Source: Ampullaceana balthica (taxonomy: Eukaryota; Mollusca; Gastropoda; Lymnaeidae). Taken from it: a stretch of 64,000 bases of DNA. The notes under the pieces are model-generated. The model was not told where the DNA came from. It ran no database searches and saw nothing but the letters and a program-made list of their open reading frames with translations. Every line of letters starts with the position of its first letter. Position 1 is the first letter of the stretch. Positions 21,793 to 31,958 of this stretch are shown piece after piece. Where the stretch lies: contig CALYLW010000325.1 in assembly GCA_944989445.1 (NCBI GenBank), positions 752,928 to 816,927 of the forward strand. Direction: 5' to 3'. A program made the position numbers and the translations under genes.

Positions 21793-21960
21793 CTCTTTTT
21801 CTTCAGCAATTCTTGCTTTTTCTTCAGCAATTCTTGCTTTTTCTTCAGCTTCTCTTTGATTTTCGTTTTCTTCAGCTTTTCTTCGCTGTTCTTTTTCTTC
21901 AGCTATTCTTGCTTTTTCTTCTTCTTCAGCTTTTCTTCGCTGTTCTTTTTCTTCAGCTAT

Positions 21961-22233
21961 TCATGCTTTTTTTTCTTCTTCAGCTTTTCTTCGCTGGTCT
22001 TTTTCTTCAGCTATTCTTGCTTTTTCTTCTTCTTCAGCTTTTCTTCGCTGTTCTTTTTCTTCAGCTATTCTTGCTTCTTCTTTAGCAATTCTTTGATTTT
22101 CTTTTTCTTCAGCAACTTTTTCTTCAATGAAATCTCTCATTTCTTTTCCTTTTAGTCCCATCTCTTTAGCTATGGCGGTGAATCTTTCGTAGTAATCCAT
22201 GTTTTGTTTGATTGAATAATATGAATCTAGCAA
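21961..22233 (-). CDS. N-terminal coiled-coil part of gag, ending at an in-frame TGA
   Basis: 90 codons from Met at 22233. The gap from this stop to Met 21792 is 56 sense codons in the same frame, so the two pieces are one gag-pol frame broken by a single nonsense codon. The region is Lys/Glu/Arg/Ala-rich and made of 17-18-residue repeats ('EEKARIAEEKEQRRKA' type), predicted to form a coiled coil. By comparison with neighbouring repeats, the stop replaces an AGA (Arg) codon by one base change. It could be a null mutation, a tolerated break upstream of an internal start, or a readthrough site; the first is simplest. Confidence 0.8.
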   Translation of the reverse strand: MLDSYYSIKQNMDYYERFTAIAKEMGLKGKEMRDFIEEKVAEEKENQRIAKEEARIAEEKEQRRKAEEEEKARIAEEKDQRRKAEEEKKA

Positions 22234-23048
22234 TTCGGTAAGGAATGTATGGATATATATTGATAAAGTTATAAATCGTCCAAATGAAATATCTTGAATT
22301 CAAAATGTTAAGTTCAAATAAGTGACACGTCTAAACCATAAAATCTAGTTATTGGCAAGATGAGACAACAAAAAGAATCCTCACACAGGATCTTTAGTAT
22401 ACTTTATATATACGCTCCCTCAGATTGACAAAATATATTAAATGGTCCGATCGTTTTGAATAAAAGTCACTTGGTTAAAATTTCAATTTTCGAGTAGTTT
22501 TTAAACAATTTAGTTCATTCCATTAATCCAAAATTGCGATAATCAAACTCTTCACACAATGAATGGATAAAAATTCCGTTTCCTTATTTATAATTCACAC
22601 CAACACATTGAATAGTCCATAGCTTCTCGGTTCGATGTTATGTTTACTATTACTAATATTTCCTGGAATCAACTAGCATTAAGCCTGTTGACGTCACGAC
22701 CTATATATGTTCACCGTGTGTCACCATTCAGTAAGCCTACACGACCCAGATTCCAGTACTGTGTAGTATGCTTGTACTGTCGTCGAATGTGACGTAGAAC
22801 CAACTAGTCTGATCCAGTTTTATACACTGCGGATATCTGCCGTTTATGCCGCCATTTTGAAATCTTCTTGTATTTTCATTGAACCACAAAAGTTTATTCA
22901 CAGCTTCTTACGAACTTGAATATTCAAAAAATACTATAGCTGTTATTATTTCTTATTTTAAAGAATACTTTACTTTTTTTGGAAATATCCAATACTTATT
23001 TCCACGAAACCTCTTTCTCGAAATTTCTTGTACAGTGTTCACATAGAA
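22234..23048. other. 5' leader of the LTR element
   Basis: About 0.8 kb between the primer-binding site and the gag start, with no long frame. It would hold any packaging signal, but none can be identified by eye. Confidence 0.6.
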
Positions 23049-23066
23049 CTTTTACTTCGACACCAA
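23049..23066 (-). promoter_or_regulatory. Candidate primer-binding site
   Basis: The minus strand reads 'ttggtgtcgaagtaaaag' immediately downstream of the 5' LTR. A TGG near the LTR edge fits pairing with a tRNA CCA end. I could not assign the tRNA. Confidence 0.5.
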
Positions 23067-23377
23067 TGTAACGATGTATCTTTATATTTCTCTCTTTTAT
23101 GTAGGCGTTCTCACTATAATTAATCTTGTGCACAATAATTCACTGAAGAATTCGTTTATCCAAAACAACTTTAATATACATATATATTGTACACATAAGA
23201 ATCATTTGAGGTAATATAACGTGGAAATCTTGAATCATTCATCACAGAACCTTCCTCGACGGAAGTCTACACACAACTGTTCGCCCAACACTTTCAACCA
23301 ATAGAAATGCTCCTTTCTTCCCGCGTCCACCATACATGTGACCTTACTTCACAAAATTATGTTAATCAGATGTGACA
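23067..23377 (-). repeat. 5' LTR (311 bp)
   Basis: The partner of 16743-17053, with one substitution. It is expected to carry the promoter of the element; no clear TATA box was assigned. Confidence 0.95.
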
Positions 23378-23382
23378 ATCGG

Positions 23383-24690
23383 TACGAAACTGCCTGCAAA
23401 ATTTCAGCTCGCTAGCTTACGAGGAAGTGGGTTAACAATTCATCCAAAGTTTTGCGACAAGGTTGTAAGGGTTCAAGGGTTCAAGCAAGCAGACACCACG
23501 AGTTAATATAAAGGATTTAATTTTTTTAAAACGTAAAAAACCAAGTTTTTCACTATAAATCCTTTATGTACTAGACGTAACTAAAAGAATGTTCATTATA
23601 ATACGCAGCGCAAGACCATCCAAAAATACAAAATTGTAGTTGTGTCATAAAACATGTTTAATATAATGCGCACCGATCACGAATATGTTTATAAAAAGTG
23701 TTGTCAATGAAATACGCACCTTATTGCGCGACAGAAAGGTTGTTCAATATAATACGCACCGCGACACTATATCTCAAAAAATAACATGATACATAGGAAT
23801 AAATAAAATAATCTAAAAACTCCATAATTTAAATACAGTACATGCGATCGATCTGAAATTTTGATACATAGTTTTTATCATCGCCACAAAACTGCCTGCT
23901 AAATTTTAGCTCGCTAGCTTACGAGGTAAAGAGTTAAAAATCGATCCAAACTTTTGGCGACTGACAAGCATGCAATCAAGGGTTCAAACAAACACCACGA
24001 GTTAATATAAAGGATTAAATTTTTAAAAAACGCAAAAGAAACAAGTTTTTGACTATAAATCCTTTATGTATGAGACGTAACTAAAAGAATGTTCATTATA
24101 ATACGCAGCGCAAGACCATCCAAAAATACAAAATTGTAGTTGTGTCGTAAAACATGTTTAATATAATGCGCACCGATCAGGAATATGTTTATAAAAAGTG
24201 CTGTCAATAAAATACGCACCTTATTGCGCGACAGAAACTTTGTTCAATATAATGCGCACCCTTACACTCTATCTAAAAAAATAACATGATACATAGAGAA
24301 AAAAAGAGATAAATAAAATAATCTATGAAATCAATAATTTAATTACAGTACATGCGATCGATCTGAAATTTCGATACATTGTTTTTATCATCACCACCAA
24401 ACTGCCTGCTTAATTTCAGCTCGCTAGCTTACGAGGAAGTGGGCTAAAAATCGATCCAAAGTTTTGGCGACAAGAAATCAAGCAAGCAAGAAATCAAGCA
24501 AGCAATCAAGCAACCAGACACCACGAGTTAATATAAAGGATTTAATTTTTAAAAAACGACGCTCTATCTCATCCAGTAATACAAAATTGCACCGATCAGG
24601 AACATGTTTATAAAAAGAGCTGTCAATAAAATACGCACCTTATTGCGCGACAGAAAGGTTGTTCAATATAATACGCACCGCGACGCTCTA
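23383..24690 (+). repeat. Tandem array of family E ('gcgcac' subfamily)
   Basis: 23383-23521 is the right half of the copy split by the LTR element. Full copies follow at about 23530-24015 and 24030-24543, then a partial at 24555-24690. Each full copy begins 'actataaatcctttatgta' and ends 'gttaatataaaggattta', giving 'aaatccttta' terminal inverted repeats. Each contains four spaced variants of 'caatataatacgcacc'. In the 23530 copy these are at 23592, 23657, 23703 and 23743. 'gcgatcgatctgaaattt' and 'agctcgctagcttacgag' are also conserved. No coding frame is present. Confidence 0.85.
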
Positions 24691-24698
24691 TCTCAAAA

Positions 24699-25534
24699 AA
24701 TTATTTAAAACTTATAACTTCAAGTACTTTTATTATATATGACTAAAACGTGGGGCGGACGCTTATGAGGTTTAACATATGCAGTTCATTCATTCATTCT
24801 CTCACTTATAGATCTCTCTTTTGCCTTCTAAATGATACATCTTTAATGTTATACCAAACACCCGCCCCACCGTTTTAGTCATATTAATTTAAAGTTCTTG
24901 AGTCTATAAGTTTTCATTTATTTTCTTGTTTTTAGTCCACTTATAAAAACGTGATTTTTAAAAATCATTTTTTACCTTTATTTATTTTACTCTTTTTAGT
25001 CTAAGTGTATGCTATCGTGAGTTTTGAAGTTTTATAATGTTCAAATATAATACGCATTGCCCAACAAACATTTTACAGACTGAAGTTGACCCCTTGATGT
25101 TAAACATGGTTGATGTGGTCGGGGCTGGTGTGAACTCGGCACGTGAATGTAAATGTAAACAATAGCAGACCGATAATGCCGATGCTTATATAGAGATAAA
25201 CTTAAAAAGTCAATAATTTTATAAAGTTACATTTGATCGATCTGAAATTTTGATAGAATGCATTGTCATCCAAGATCTATCTGTGGTACAACTTTGAGCT
25301 CTCTAGGACCATCAAAAATGTTTTAATTTTACGTTGGCACATGTAAAAAATTGCGGACAGACAGACACGAAAGCAAGTTAACAATAAATAGAGGTAAAAA
25401 AAAGATTTTTAAAAATCACGTCTTTATAAGTGTACTAAAAAGAAGAAAATAATTTAAAACGTATATAAGTTCAAGTACAATGTACTTTCATTTAATATGA
25501 CTCAAAACCAGGGGCGGATGTTTGGTATAAAAGT
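24699..25534. repeat. Fold-back relative of family E with inverted arms of about 140 bp
   Basis: The arm at 24849-24985 ('ataccaaacacccgccccac' ... 'aaaaacgtgatttttaaaaa') is repeated in inverse orientation at 25390-25533 ('gatttttaaaaatcacgtct' ... 'ggggcggatgtttggtat'). A third partial arm in the right-hand orientation lies at 24699-24764. The interior keeps the family E core 'gatcgatctgaaattttgat' at about 25235. It is non-coding. Confidence 0.75.
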
Positions 25535-25905
25535 CAAACACATATGACTCCTACATCCAATCATATTGAGCACGTTTACGCAGACGTTCAAAACGAGTTA
25601 TTTTGGTGCATTATTTCTTCCAAGACTTTATTTTGAGTTATGCGCGTTGGGATTTATAGTCCAAATCTCTGTTTTTCGAGTTATTTTTTTAAAACTATAA
25701 TGAATAGTATTTTTGACGTGATGCACATGTATGCTGGTCGAGACGGCTGTTGGAGGGGAGTTACAACATGCCACCAAACGGTGGCGGAACGTCCGTGGAC
25801 GGGCTTGGTTGCTCGTATTACAATAAAATGATACGAACTAAAAGAGTGTAAAATGTTCATTTTCAAATAGGAAACAGCTTTTAATTAATTTATTTATATA
25901 ATTTA
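25535..25905. other. Unassigned stretch
   Basis: No element or gene is recognised. Short frames on both strands (25640-25831, 25681-25866) overlap each other and have no recognisable domain. Confidence 0.5.
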
Positions 25906-26031
25906 TTTTTTTTGAGAGCATTGGTACGTCATATTTTTTTTTAAAATCTTTTCTGTTTCTTCTCTGAGATCTAGATTTTTTTACTTGTTGTGTAAGTCTT
26001 TTCTAAAATTTTCACTTGCATCACTGGTCTG

Positions 26032-26536
26032 TTCGTTCGTCCGTCGATACGACGAGGACCACTCTAGTCAACCGAGGGTTTTCTGTGCGTGCGCAGATGG
26101 CTGATTAGGCCGATCCTTGCACGAAAGGTTCGGGAACAGAAGGGACAGGGGGCGAGTGCGACATCTCCTGGAGGGTTGACAGCATGGGCCTTTCGGGCTT
26201 GCCTCTTCTTTTCTGCGGCGGTAATCCGGTTTGCCTCACATGACCTGGCACCTTCGTGGATGGAAGAGCGCCAGGTGGATCGGTCCATTGCAGCTCGTTC
26301 CCACGTGTCTGGATTTATGGCAAACGCTTTCATTGAGGCTTTCAGTGTGTCTTTGAAGCGTTTCTTTTGCCCACCGTGGGACCGCTGGCCATACTGGAGC
26401 TCACCATAAAAGATTCTCTTTGGCAGTCTCTCGTCTGGCATTCGGACAACGTGCCCTGCCCAGCGAAGCTGGGACTGCATCAGGAGGGTGAAGATGCTGG
26501 GGAGACCTGCCTTGGTCAGTACCACTGTGTCTGGAA
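26032..26536 (-). mobile_element. 5'-truncated LINE 3' end, zinc-finger-ended type
   Basis: The insert sits in a family C site whose empty form is at 3126-3145. It carries the C-terminal end of a LINE protein and a short 3' UTR ending near 'gtatcgacggacgaacgaac' on the minus strand. I see no clear target duplication longer than a few bases. Confidence 0.75.
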
Positions 26537-26654
26537 TTAGATTCTGTGGCGATGCCCAGGGACTAAAAAACCAGGACCGACCACTCTTTCTGGCACTCAG
26601 TGCTGCCAGTGACAATTGTGAGAAAAACCTAGCCAACACGTCAAAAAAAAACAC
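26064..26654 (-). CDS. C-terminal fragment of a LINE reverse-transcriptase protein with a C2H2 finger
   Basis: The frame has 196 codons, but only about 26064-26536 belongs to the LINE; the first 40 or so residues come from flanking family C. The LINE part starts near 'LIPDTVVLTKAGLPSIFTLL', the region downstream of the RT domain, then 'LRWAGHVVRMPDERLPKRIF', and closes with a C2H2 finger, CPFC...H...H, at about residues 169-189. This arrangement is common in jockey-like LINE proteins of molluscs and fishes. The RT and endonuclease are missing, so the fragment cannot act. It is open through its full length, suggesting modest age. Confidence 0.85.
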   Translation of the reverse strand: MFFFDVLARFFSQLSLAALSARKSGRSWFFSPWASPQNLIPDTVVLTKAGLPSIFTLLMQSQLRWAGHVVRMPDERLPKRIFYGELQYGQRSHGGQKKRFKDTLKASMKAFAINPDTWERAAMDRSTWRSSIHEGARSCEANRITAAEKKRQARKAHAVNPPGDVALAPCPFCSRTFRARIGLISHLRTHRKPSVD

Positions 26655-27126
26655 ACACCTAGATCCGAAAGAAAAAACCTAGACACGAATTTTTTTTTAA
26701 AAAGCTACAATTTTATCTCAAGTACTAGAATATTCCACATAATTATTTTATAAAATGTACTTACATCTGTATTTATTCATCACCTATGTCATCTCCCTCA
26801 TAAATGGTAATCATATCCTCATTCTTGGCATCATTCAGCCTCGATGAGTATCGCCTGTACACCCCACCATCGCGTATGTCTCTATTTAAATCTGAATTGG
26901 GTTGCCATGACATACATGTCTGTCAATATTTTGTAACGTGTTGTTTTGCCAGAATTCTGTCCCTGGTGGTTGAAGATTTTAAAGAGTTGGTTCTTCCTGT
27001 TTTAACTGTGTTTACTTGAGAGAAAAATCTCTTGACACTGGCAGAAGAGTGTGGTAGAACCGTTAAATTTGTCAAAAATTCTGATAAAACTAAATACTTT
27101 AGCTCATTCAGGCTGTTTTTTAAAAT

Positions 27127-27612
27127 CCTTTATATCAACTCGTGGTGTCTGCGGCCCCCGCCCGACCGACCGACCGCCGCCCTTGTCGCCAAAACGTTTG
27201 AGCGATTTTAAACCCACTTGCTCGTAAGCTAGCGAGCTGAAATTTTGCAGACAGTTTTGTACCGATAATAAAAACAATGTATCAAAATTTCAGATCGATC
27301 GCATGTACCGTAATTAAATTATTGATTTTTTAGATTATTTTATTTATTCCAATGTATCATGCTATTTTTTGAGATAGAGCGTCGCGGTGCGTAATATATT
27401 GAACAACCTTTCTGTCGCGCAATAAGGTGCGTATTTTATTGACAGCTCTTTTTATAAACATATTCCTGATCGGTGCGCATTATATTAAACATGTTTTACG
27501 ACACAACTGCAATTTTGTATTTCTGGATGGTCTGGCGCTGCGTATTATAATGAACATTCTTTTAATTACTTCTCGTACATAAAGGATTTATAGTCAAAAA
27601 CTTAGTTTTTTG
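27127..27612 (-). repeat. Family E copy, reverse orientation
   Basis: The reverse complement of the array unit at 23530-24015: it starts with 'tttatatcaactcgtggtgt', has a 'cgaccgaccgaccg' run (27162-27176) and all four 'ggtgcgtattatattgaac'-type motifs, and ends 'cataaaggatttatagtc'. One copy only at this site. Confidence 0.85.
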
Positions 27613-27621
27613 CGGGTTTTT

Positions 27622-28390
27622 CTTATTTATATTTTACGTACGTTGTACCAGAACTCTGGAATTTTTTCATGGTTTTTGTGGTCAATGTCGTGCAAATCTC
27701 TGGTTAGTCTGAAACTCCTGTATTCATCATCCAAATCATTCAGTTTATCATCAGGAATCAGATTTGGGAAACTGCTAGCTAATTTAGCAATAGAAGCTGG
27801 GGCACTGTCCGTAGATAGAAGTTTCTGATCTAAAATTTTAAGTTATGCGACTATGCTGTTCTCATCAAAGGAGAATCTTTGTTTAATTTGTACACATAAA
27901 GTCACTAAAAATTTCAAACAGTCATTTTTGAATCTGGCTAGATCATCATTGACAAGTGGTTCTTGCTCCAAAAGAGACATGGTTCTCCCACCTAAAAATT
28001 GGTCTTCGAGTGGGTTAAACAATTTCTTGTCGCTAGGATCGATATCGCATAACGCTGTATTCATTAGAACTTCTTCTTTAATATATAAACTCAAAATGCT
28101 CTTGTACTCTCTAGGCACCATGGTATGTAACAGATGATGCCTAAAATGTTCCGATTGAAACTCTAAGTTAAGAGCATTAATTTTTCTAAGAAAGTATTGG
28201 AGAATACAGCATATATTTAGTCCCACGATTAATAAGATGTTCATATATTTTATGAGCTCCATCTACCAAATCAGTTTTTGAATTGGCTTGAAAATAATGA
28301 ACAAGAGCATCCCATTGTTCCAAAATTACAGAAATGACATTCTCTCTGGAAAGCCATCTTGTTTGGGCAAGCTTTGGAATGCGGTGATGA
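27622..28390 (-). pseudogene. hAT-type transposase remnant (C-terminal part)
   Basis: On the minus strand the translation gives a hAT-like segment 'KLAQTRWLSRENVISVILEQ', then, after a frameshift near 28200, 'INALNLEFQSEHF' and 'KRFSFDENSIV'-type sequence. An in-frame TAA follows near 27842. Beyond it the frame continues with 'STDSAPASIAKLASSFPNLI', also hAT-like (relatives are annotated as SCAND3/ZBED5-like proteins in animals). At least one stop and one frameshift show it is dead. The upstream part of the same gene lies beyond the GC-rich insertion at 28391-29104. Confidence 0.75.
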
Positions 28391-29104
28391 TCCTACATGT
28401 GGAAGAAAATCAGAAGCCCCGAGCCTAGTGCTCTTCATGGGTCTTCCTGGAAGACCCTCCCAGCTATCTGGCCCCCTCCCCCAGAAAAGGACGTGACAGC
28501 TGGGAACCCCCCCCCCACCCGGAGCGGTCGCTTCTGAAGCGGCCACCTGGGCATCCAGGACAGAAAGTCGAAAATGCCTCCCACTAAGTTGACCTCACAG
28601 GGAGGGGTGGAATTGCCTTACTACGACCCGCTACCACTTCGGCGCCACCCCGGCAAAGCATACGAGTCTCAATGGTTAGGATCGCCGCTATGCGGGGGAT
28701 CATCAATGACCTACCTAGGGTGCAACCCCCACTGGAAGGTTTCCTCAGAGCTGGCGTCCGCTGCGTTCTTCGCGGTTCCTTTTGCTAATCCGTACTGGCG
28801 CTCCTGGCCCTAAACCGGCACCGCTCAATGGCGTTTCTAGTAAAATTGAGGGGGACGAAACGGTCGCTTCGGATTTACCCGACCCTCAACGGGTACTTTG
28901 GTTTTCATCATCGACAATGCATTTAAGATGCTTTGTCTAAGATCCGTACAGCGACTGTAATCATATGTGACTAGCACCTAACATATCGGAGTTTGGCATT
29001 GCTTGCCGGGAGTTGTTGGTTTCAGGTCGCCGAGTCGCGGTCAGGTCCGTGCCCCACGACCTTACTCATCCGCCGAGCCCCGTAGAGGCCACACCCTTTC
29101 GACG
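28391..29104 (+). mobile_element. GC-rich 714-bp interspersed element with 10-bp target duplication
   Basis: Flanked by 'gcggtgatga' at 28381-28390 and 29105-29114. Removing the insert restores a continuous hAT transposase frame across the junction. A reverse-complement copy, about 10-15% diverged, is at 58487-59142 and shares the 'tcctacat' start. The DNA is much richer in G+C than its surroundings. I cannot assign it to a known class; a SINE or a LINE 5' fragment are possible. A frame of about 68 codons (to 28813) ending at the same stop is open in both copies; see findings. Confidence 0.8.
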
Positions 29105-29270
29105 GCGGTGATGAACAACCTTGACTACGTCTTGAATAATGGCAAAATCATTCTGACGCTTGCTACTGCGAGAGAAGTACGATGTGATATCCTTCAAAAG
29201 TGACTCCAAAAATGGTGGTAACACTGATACTGCGTGGCTTGCGCAAAGCGCAAAAGAATTTGGGTGGTCA
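29105..29270 (-). pseudogene. hAT-type transposase remnant (upstream part)
   Basis: The minus strand encodes 'CASHAVSVLPPFLESLLKDI' and 'SKRQNDFAIIQDVVKVV', which runs directly into the 'RIPKLAQTRW' segment across the GC-rich insertion. The N-terminal half of the transposase is missing; family A sequence begins by about 29290. Confidence 0.7.
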
Positions 29271-29299
29271 ACCGGAGTACGGGACAACGGTGGACAGCG

Positions 29300-29718
29300 A
29301 TGAAATTGTGACTATATAATTAAAAAATAGCTCAACTTTATTGTCCTCTTTTAGCTTTCAAAAGTTTCATTTAACTTAATCAAATTATGTTAGTTAAATG
29401 AGAAAAATTAATTGGAATTTAAAAGACAGTGGTTAGATACAATAGAAATAATTTTATTTTATATTTTGTAAAGTAAAGATTTTGAATAATTATAAAATAA
29501 ACTTAATTTTTTTTAAAATCAAAGTTATTTCCCTTAAATGGTTTTTTCTTTTACCTCAAAATTTTTCAAAAATTGTTTTTTTTTAAATCAATTTTGCATC
29601 TAACTGTCAAAAGTGATGATTTTTTAACTATGCGAGTGGAACTATCAACCACTAAATCTATATTAAAACAACAAACCATTCAGCCACTACAGTAAATAAT
29701 CAAGAAAGGATATTCACC
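29300..29718 (+). repeat. Family A copy, left part
   Basis: 'gtgactatataattaaaaaatagctc' through 'aagaaaggatattcacc', then interrupted by the hAT element at 29719-33738. The copy resumes at 33747 ('attcagaaaagttaacg'). Confidence 0.7.
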
Positions 29719-29879
29719 TAGCGGCGTAGCGTGGGTATTGACTCCCGGGGCAGAAACAAAATTTGCCGCCCCTCCCCGTTCCGAAAAATATGTTAACGGT
29801 ATAAAGTTTTTTTTTAAAATGAATTAGAAAGTAATAATAAGAACACTATATATTTTTATGTTAAAAACAAAGGCTTCAT

Positions 29880-31560
29880 TTCTTTAATGAAATTAAAGTT
29901 GTATGTTTTTCCTCATGGCTCAATCATTCATGTGTCAATGTTTTCAGCCATGGCATGCTCAATAGCCTAAATAGCAATAGATTAGACAATTTTGGTTTAT
30001 TGGTAATTGATCGTCATTAATTTTTCATTGCAATAATTTTAGAGAAGCGTTTTTAGCACTTTGCATTACTTAAGACAATTTTAAGCAATGTTCAAATTAA
30101 TTATATTATTTTAGGCAGAGTAACTTCGAGCCTAAATATCTTTATAAACTTAAATAAACCACCTAGTCTTGAAAATGTTTTAAAGTCCAGTAGATTAGCT
30201 GGTGTACTAAAACCATGTCCATTTTCTAAATTCTATGTAGCTGCCAAATCCTCAATTAACTGTTATTTGACATAACATGGATACATACATATTTGCTTCG
30301 ATCACCAAAACTTTGCTCTCTTGTTCTTTGATTGGAAGGTTCGATTAAAATGATGATGTCTCCACATAAAATTTTATCAAATGTCAAAGCATCCCTTAAA
30401 TATTCCATTTCATTAGTTGCTCTGTGAGTAGCCACTGGTAAGAATTTTTTTTCTTTTGAGAACTATACTTTTGTAAAGAAGTCCGGGCATTTCTTTAACA
30501 TAACTTTGACAATAAAAGATTTCATTGTGACTAGCAAAGTTCCTGCGTCTGGTCGTGTGTTGAGCTTTTTGTCTCCATCTTTCAGTTCTATAGCTTATAA
30601 AGTAACCTCAATATGGCTCCATGGTATATTCACCATTTTGTATCCTGAAGTCTGAACGCCTTGCTTGTAGAAGCAATTAGGTATTTCCAACAATGTATGG
30701 GCTTGGAAAAGAATGCGTAATAACGATCAAATGTACTAAAATAGTTGGAGATTTCGTTTCAGTTGGAGTATCATGTTAACAAATTAGGTTTAACTTTTTG
30801 AACGAGTTTGACATGAGATTTTATTTTTTGCACCTTTGTTGAACTCTTGTATACTTTTCCAGCCCTTAAGAAGTATTAACACACGTTGGGCCTTTGCAGT
30901 CCATTATTTTAAGATCATCATTTATTCAAAATCATTTCAGAAATGTCCTAAGCAGATTCACTTTGGCTTTAATGAAATCTTTGAAAGATTCTACAGCGTC
31001 TACTTTTATATCTTCAATCTTTACATATCCCACAACTGGACTAGTTTGATCCTTATGTCAAATATATGAAGAGCTATCCAATAAAATGGAACAATATTCG
31101 GTATCTTCTATTGAAGAAAGATGATTTTTCGTGAACGATATCTCCTAACATTGCTATGACGTCAACTGTATCTCCTAAAATTGTTATGAGCTCAGTTTAA
31201 ATTTTAGATTACAAATTTTTCACCCCTTTTCCCCACTCTGTTCTCGGATTGCTCGAACGTACTTTGCAACCAAATGCATTAGTTCCAGAATATTGCCTTT
31301 ATTTGCGACAGTATTGCCCTCTCTGTGACCTCAAAAAGTCACATTCAATTTCGCCAGGATTTAATAATGTCAAATAATCTAACAAGAACTTCTTGCCACT
31401 TTGTTTTCTCTTTTACATTAACTAATAGTCGGTCTTTATTAATAGTATATTCTTTTTTATCCAATCTCTGATTCCTTCTATTTGCAAAAAACTTTGTTAA
31501 TATTGAGTACTTACTGAGTTCTTATTTTGGCTTTTCTTTTATTAAAATTTATTTTAACGT
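29880..31560 (-). pseudogene. Degenerate ZMYM1-like hAT transposase
   Basis: On the minus strand, short coding islands survive in different frames: 'GHREGNTVANKGNILELMHL' at about 31345-31285, and 'RWTAKAQRVLILLKGWKSIQ' at about 30915-30850. Both fit the transposase class with ZMYM1-like sequence in animals. Many stops and frameshifts separate them; the plus-strand frame at 30836-31069 is a shadow. Boundaries are approximate. Confidence 0.5.
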
Positions 31561-31958
31561 TTTAAAAATTAGCTAATTAACGAGGAATTTGCCACCCCCC
31601 TTAATTTTGTATTTATTTGTACCAACTTTTAATTCCACTAGATAAGCAATTGATTCCATTATTTTTGTTTATGACACAAAACAAAATACATTAAAATTAA
31701 AATAAGACATAAAACGCCCACAATTTTTTCCATTAGTTCACTTACGTTAAAATCAAACTTGAATCAATTATATATACCAGCACATTATCGTCATACAGTC
31801 AGCCCTTATGTTTTCCAGCTCAGTAACATTAGTATCAGAAGACTTTAGATTTATAATGGAGTTTGAAGTTTTGACATTAGAAGCGCTCTCGTATTTTAAT
31901 ATAGTTCTTCATTTCGTTTAATTTTTTTATCTTGGCTTTTCGTTTATTGTATTAAAAT

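Larger units (their letters stand above)
16743..23377 (-). mobile_element. Complete Ty3/gypsy-type LTR retrotransposon with Gmr1-like domain order
   Basis: 6635 bp, on the minus strand. Two 311-bp LTRs begin TG and end CA in element orientation and differ at one position (17024 g against 23348 t). A 5-bp target duplication 'atcgg' lies at 16738-16742 and 23378-23382, the usual size for Ty3/gypsy integrases. A purine-rich tract precedes the 3' LTR and a candidate primer-binding site follows the 5' LTR. One long frame encodes gag, protease, integrase, reverse transcriptase and RNase H in that order. No envelope-like frame follows RNase H. The near-identical LTRs indicate recent integration. Confidence 0.95.
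25906..27120. repeat. Family C fragments on both sides of a LINE insertion
   Basis: 25906-26031 matches the family C end seen at 3035-3133, ending 'tgcatcactggtctg'. 26537-26580 continues with 'ttctgtggcgatgcccaggg' as at 3138-3160. 26585-27120 is a forward family C segment with the 'aaaacctag' cluster and an interior matching 590-1040. Confidence 0.65.
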
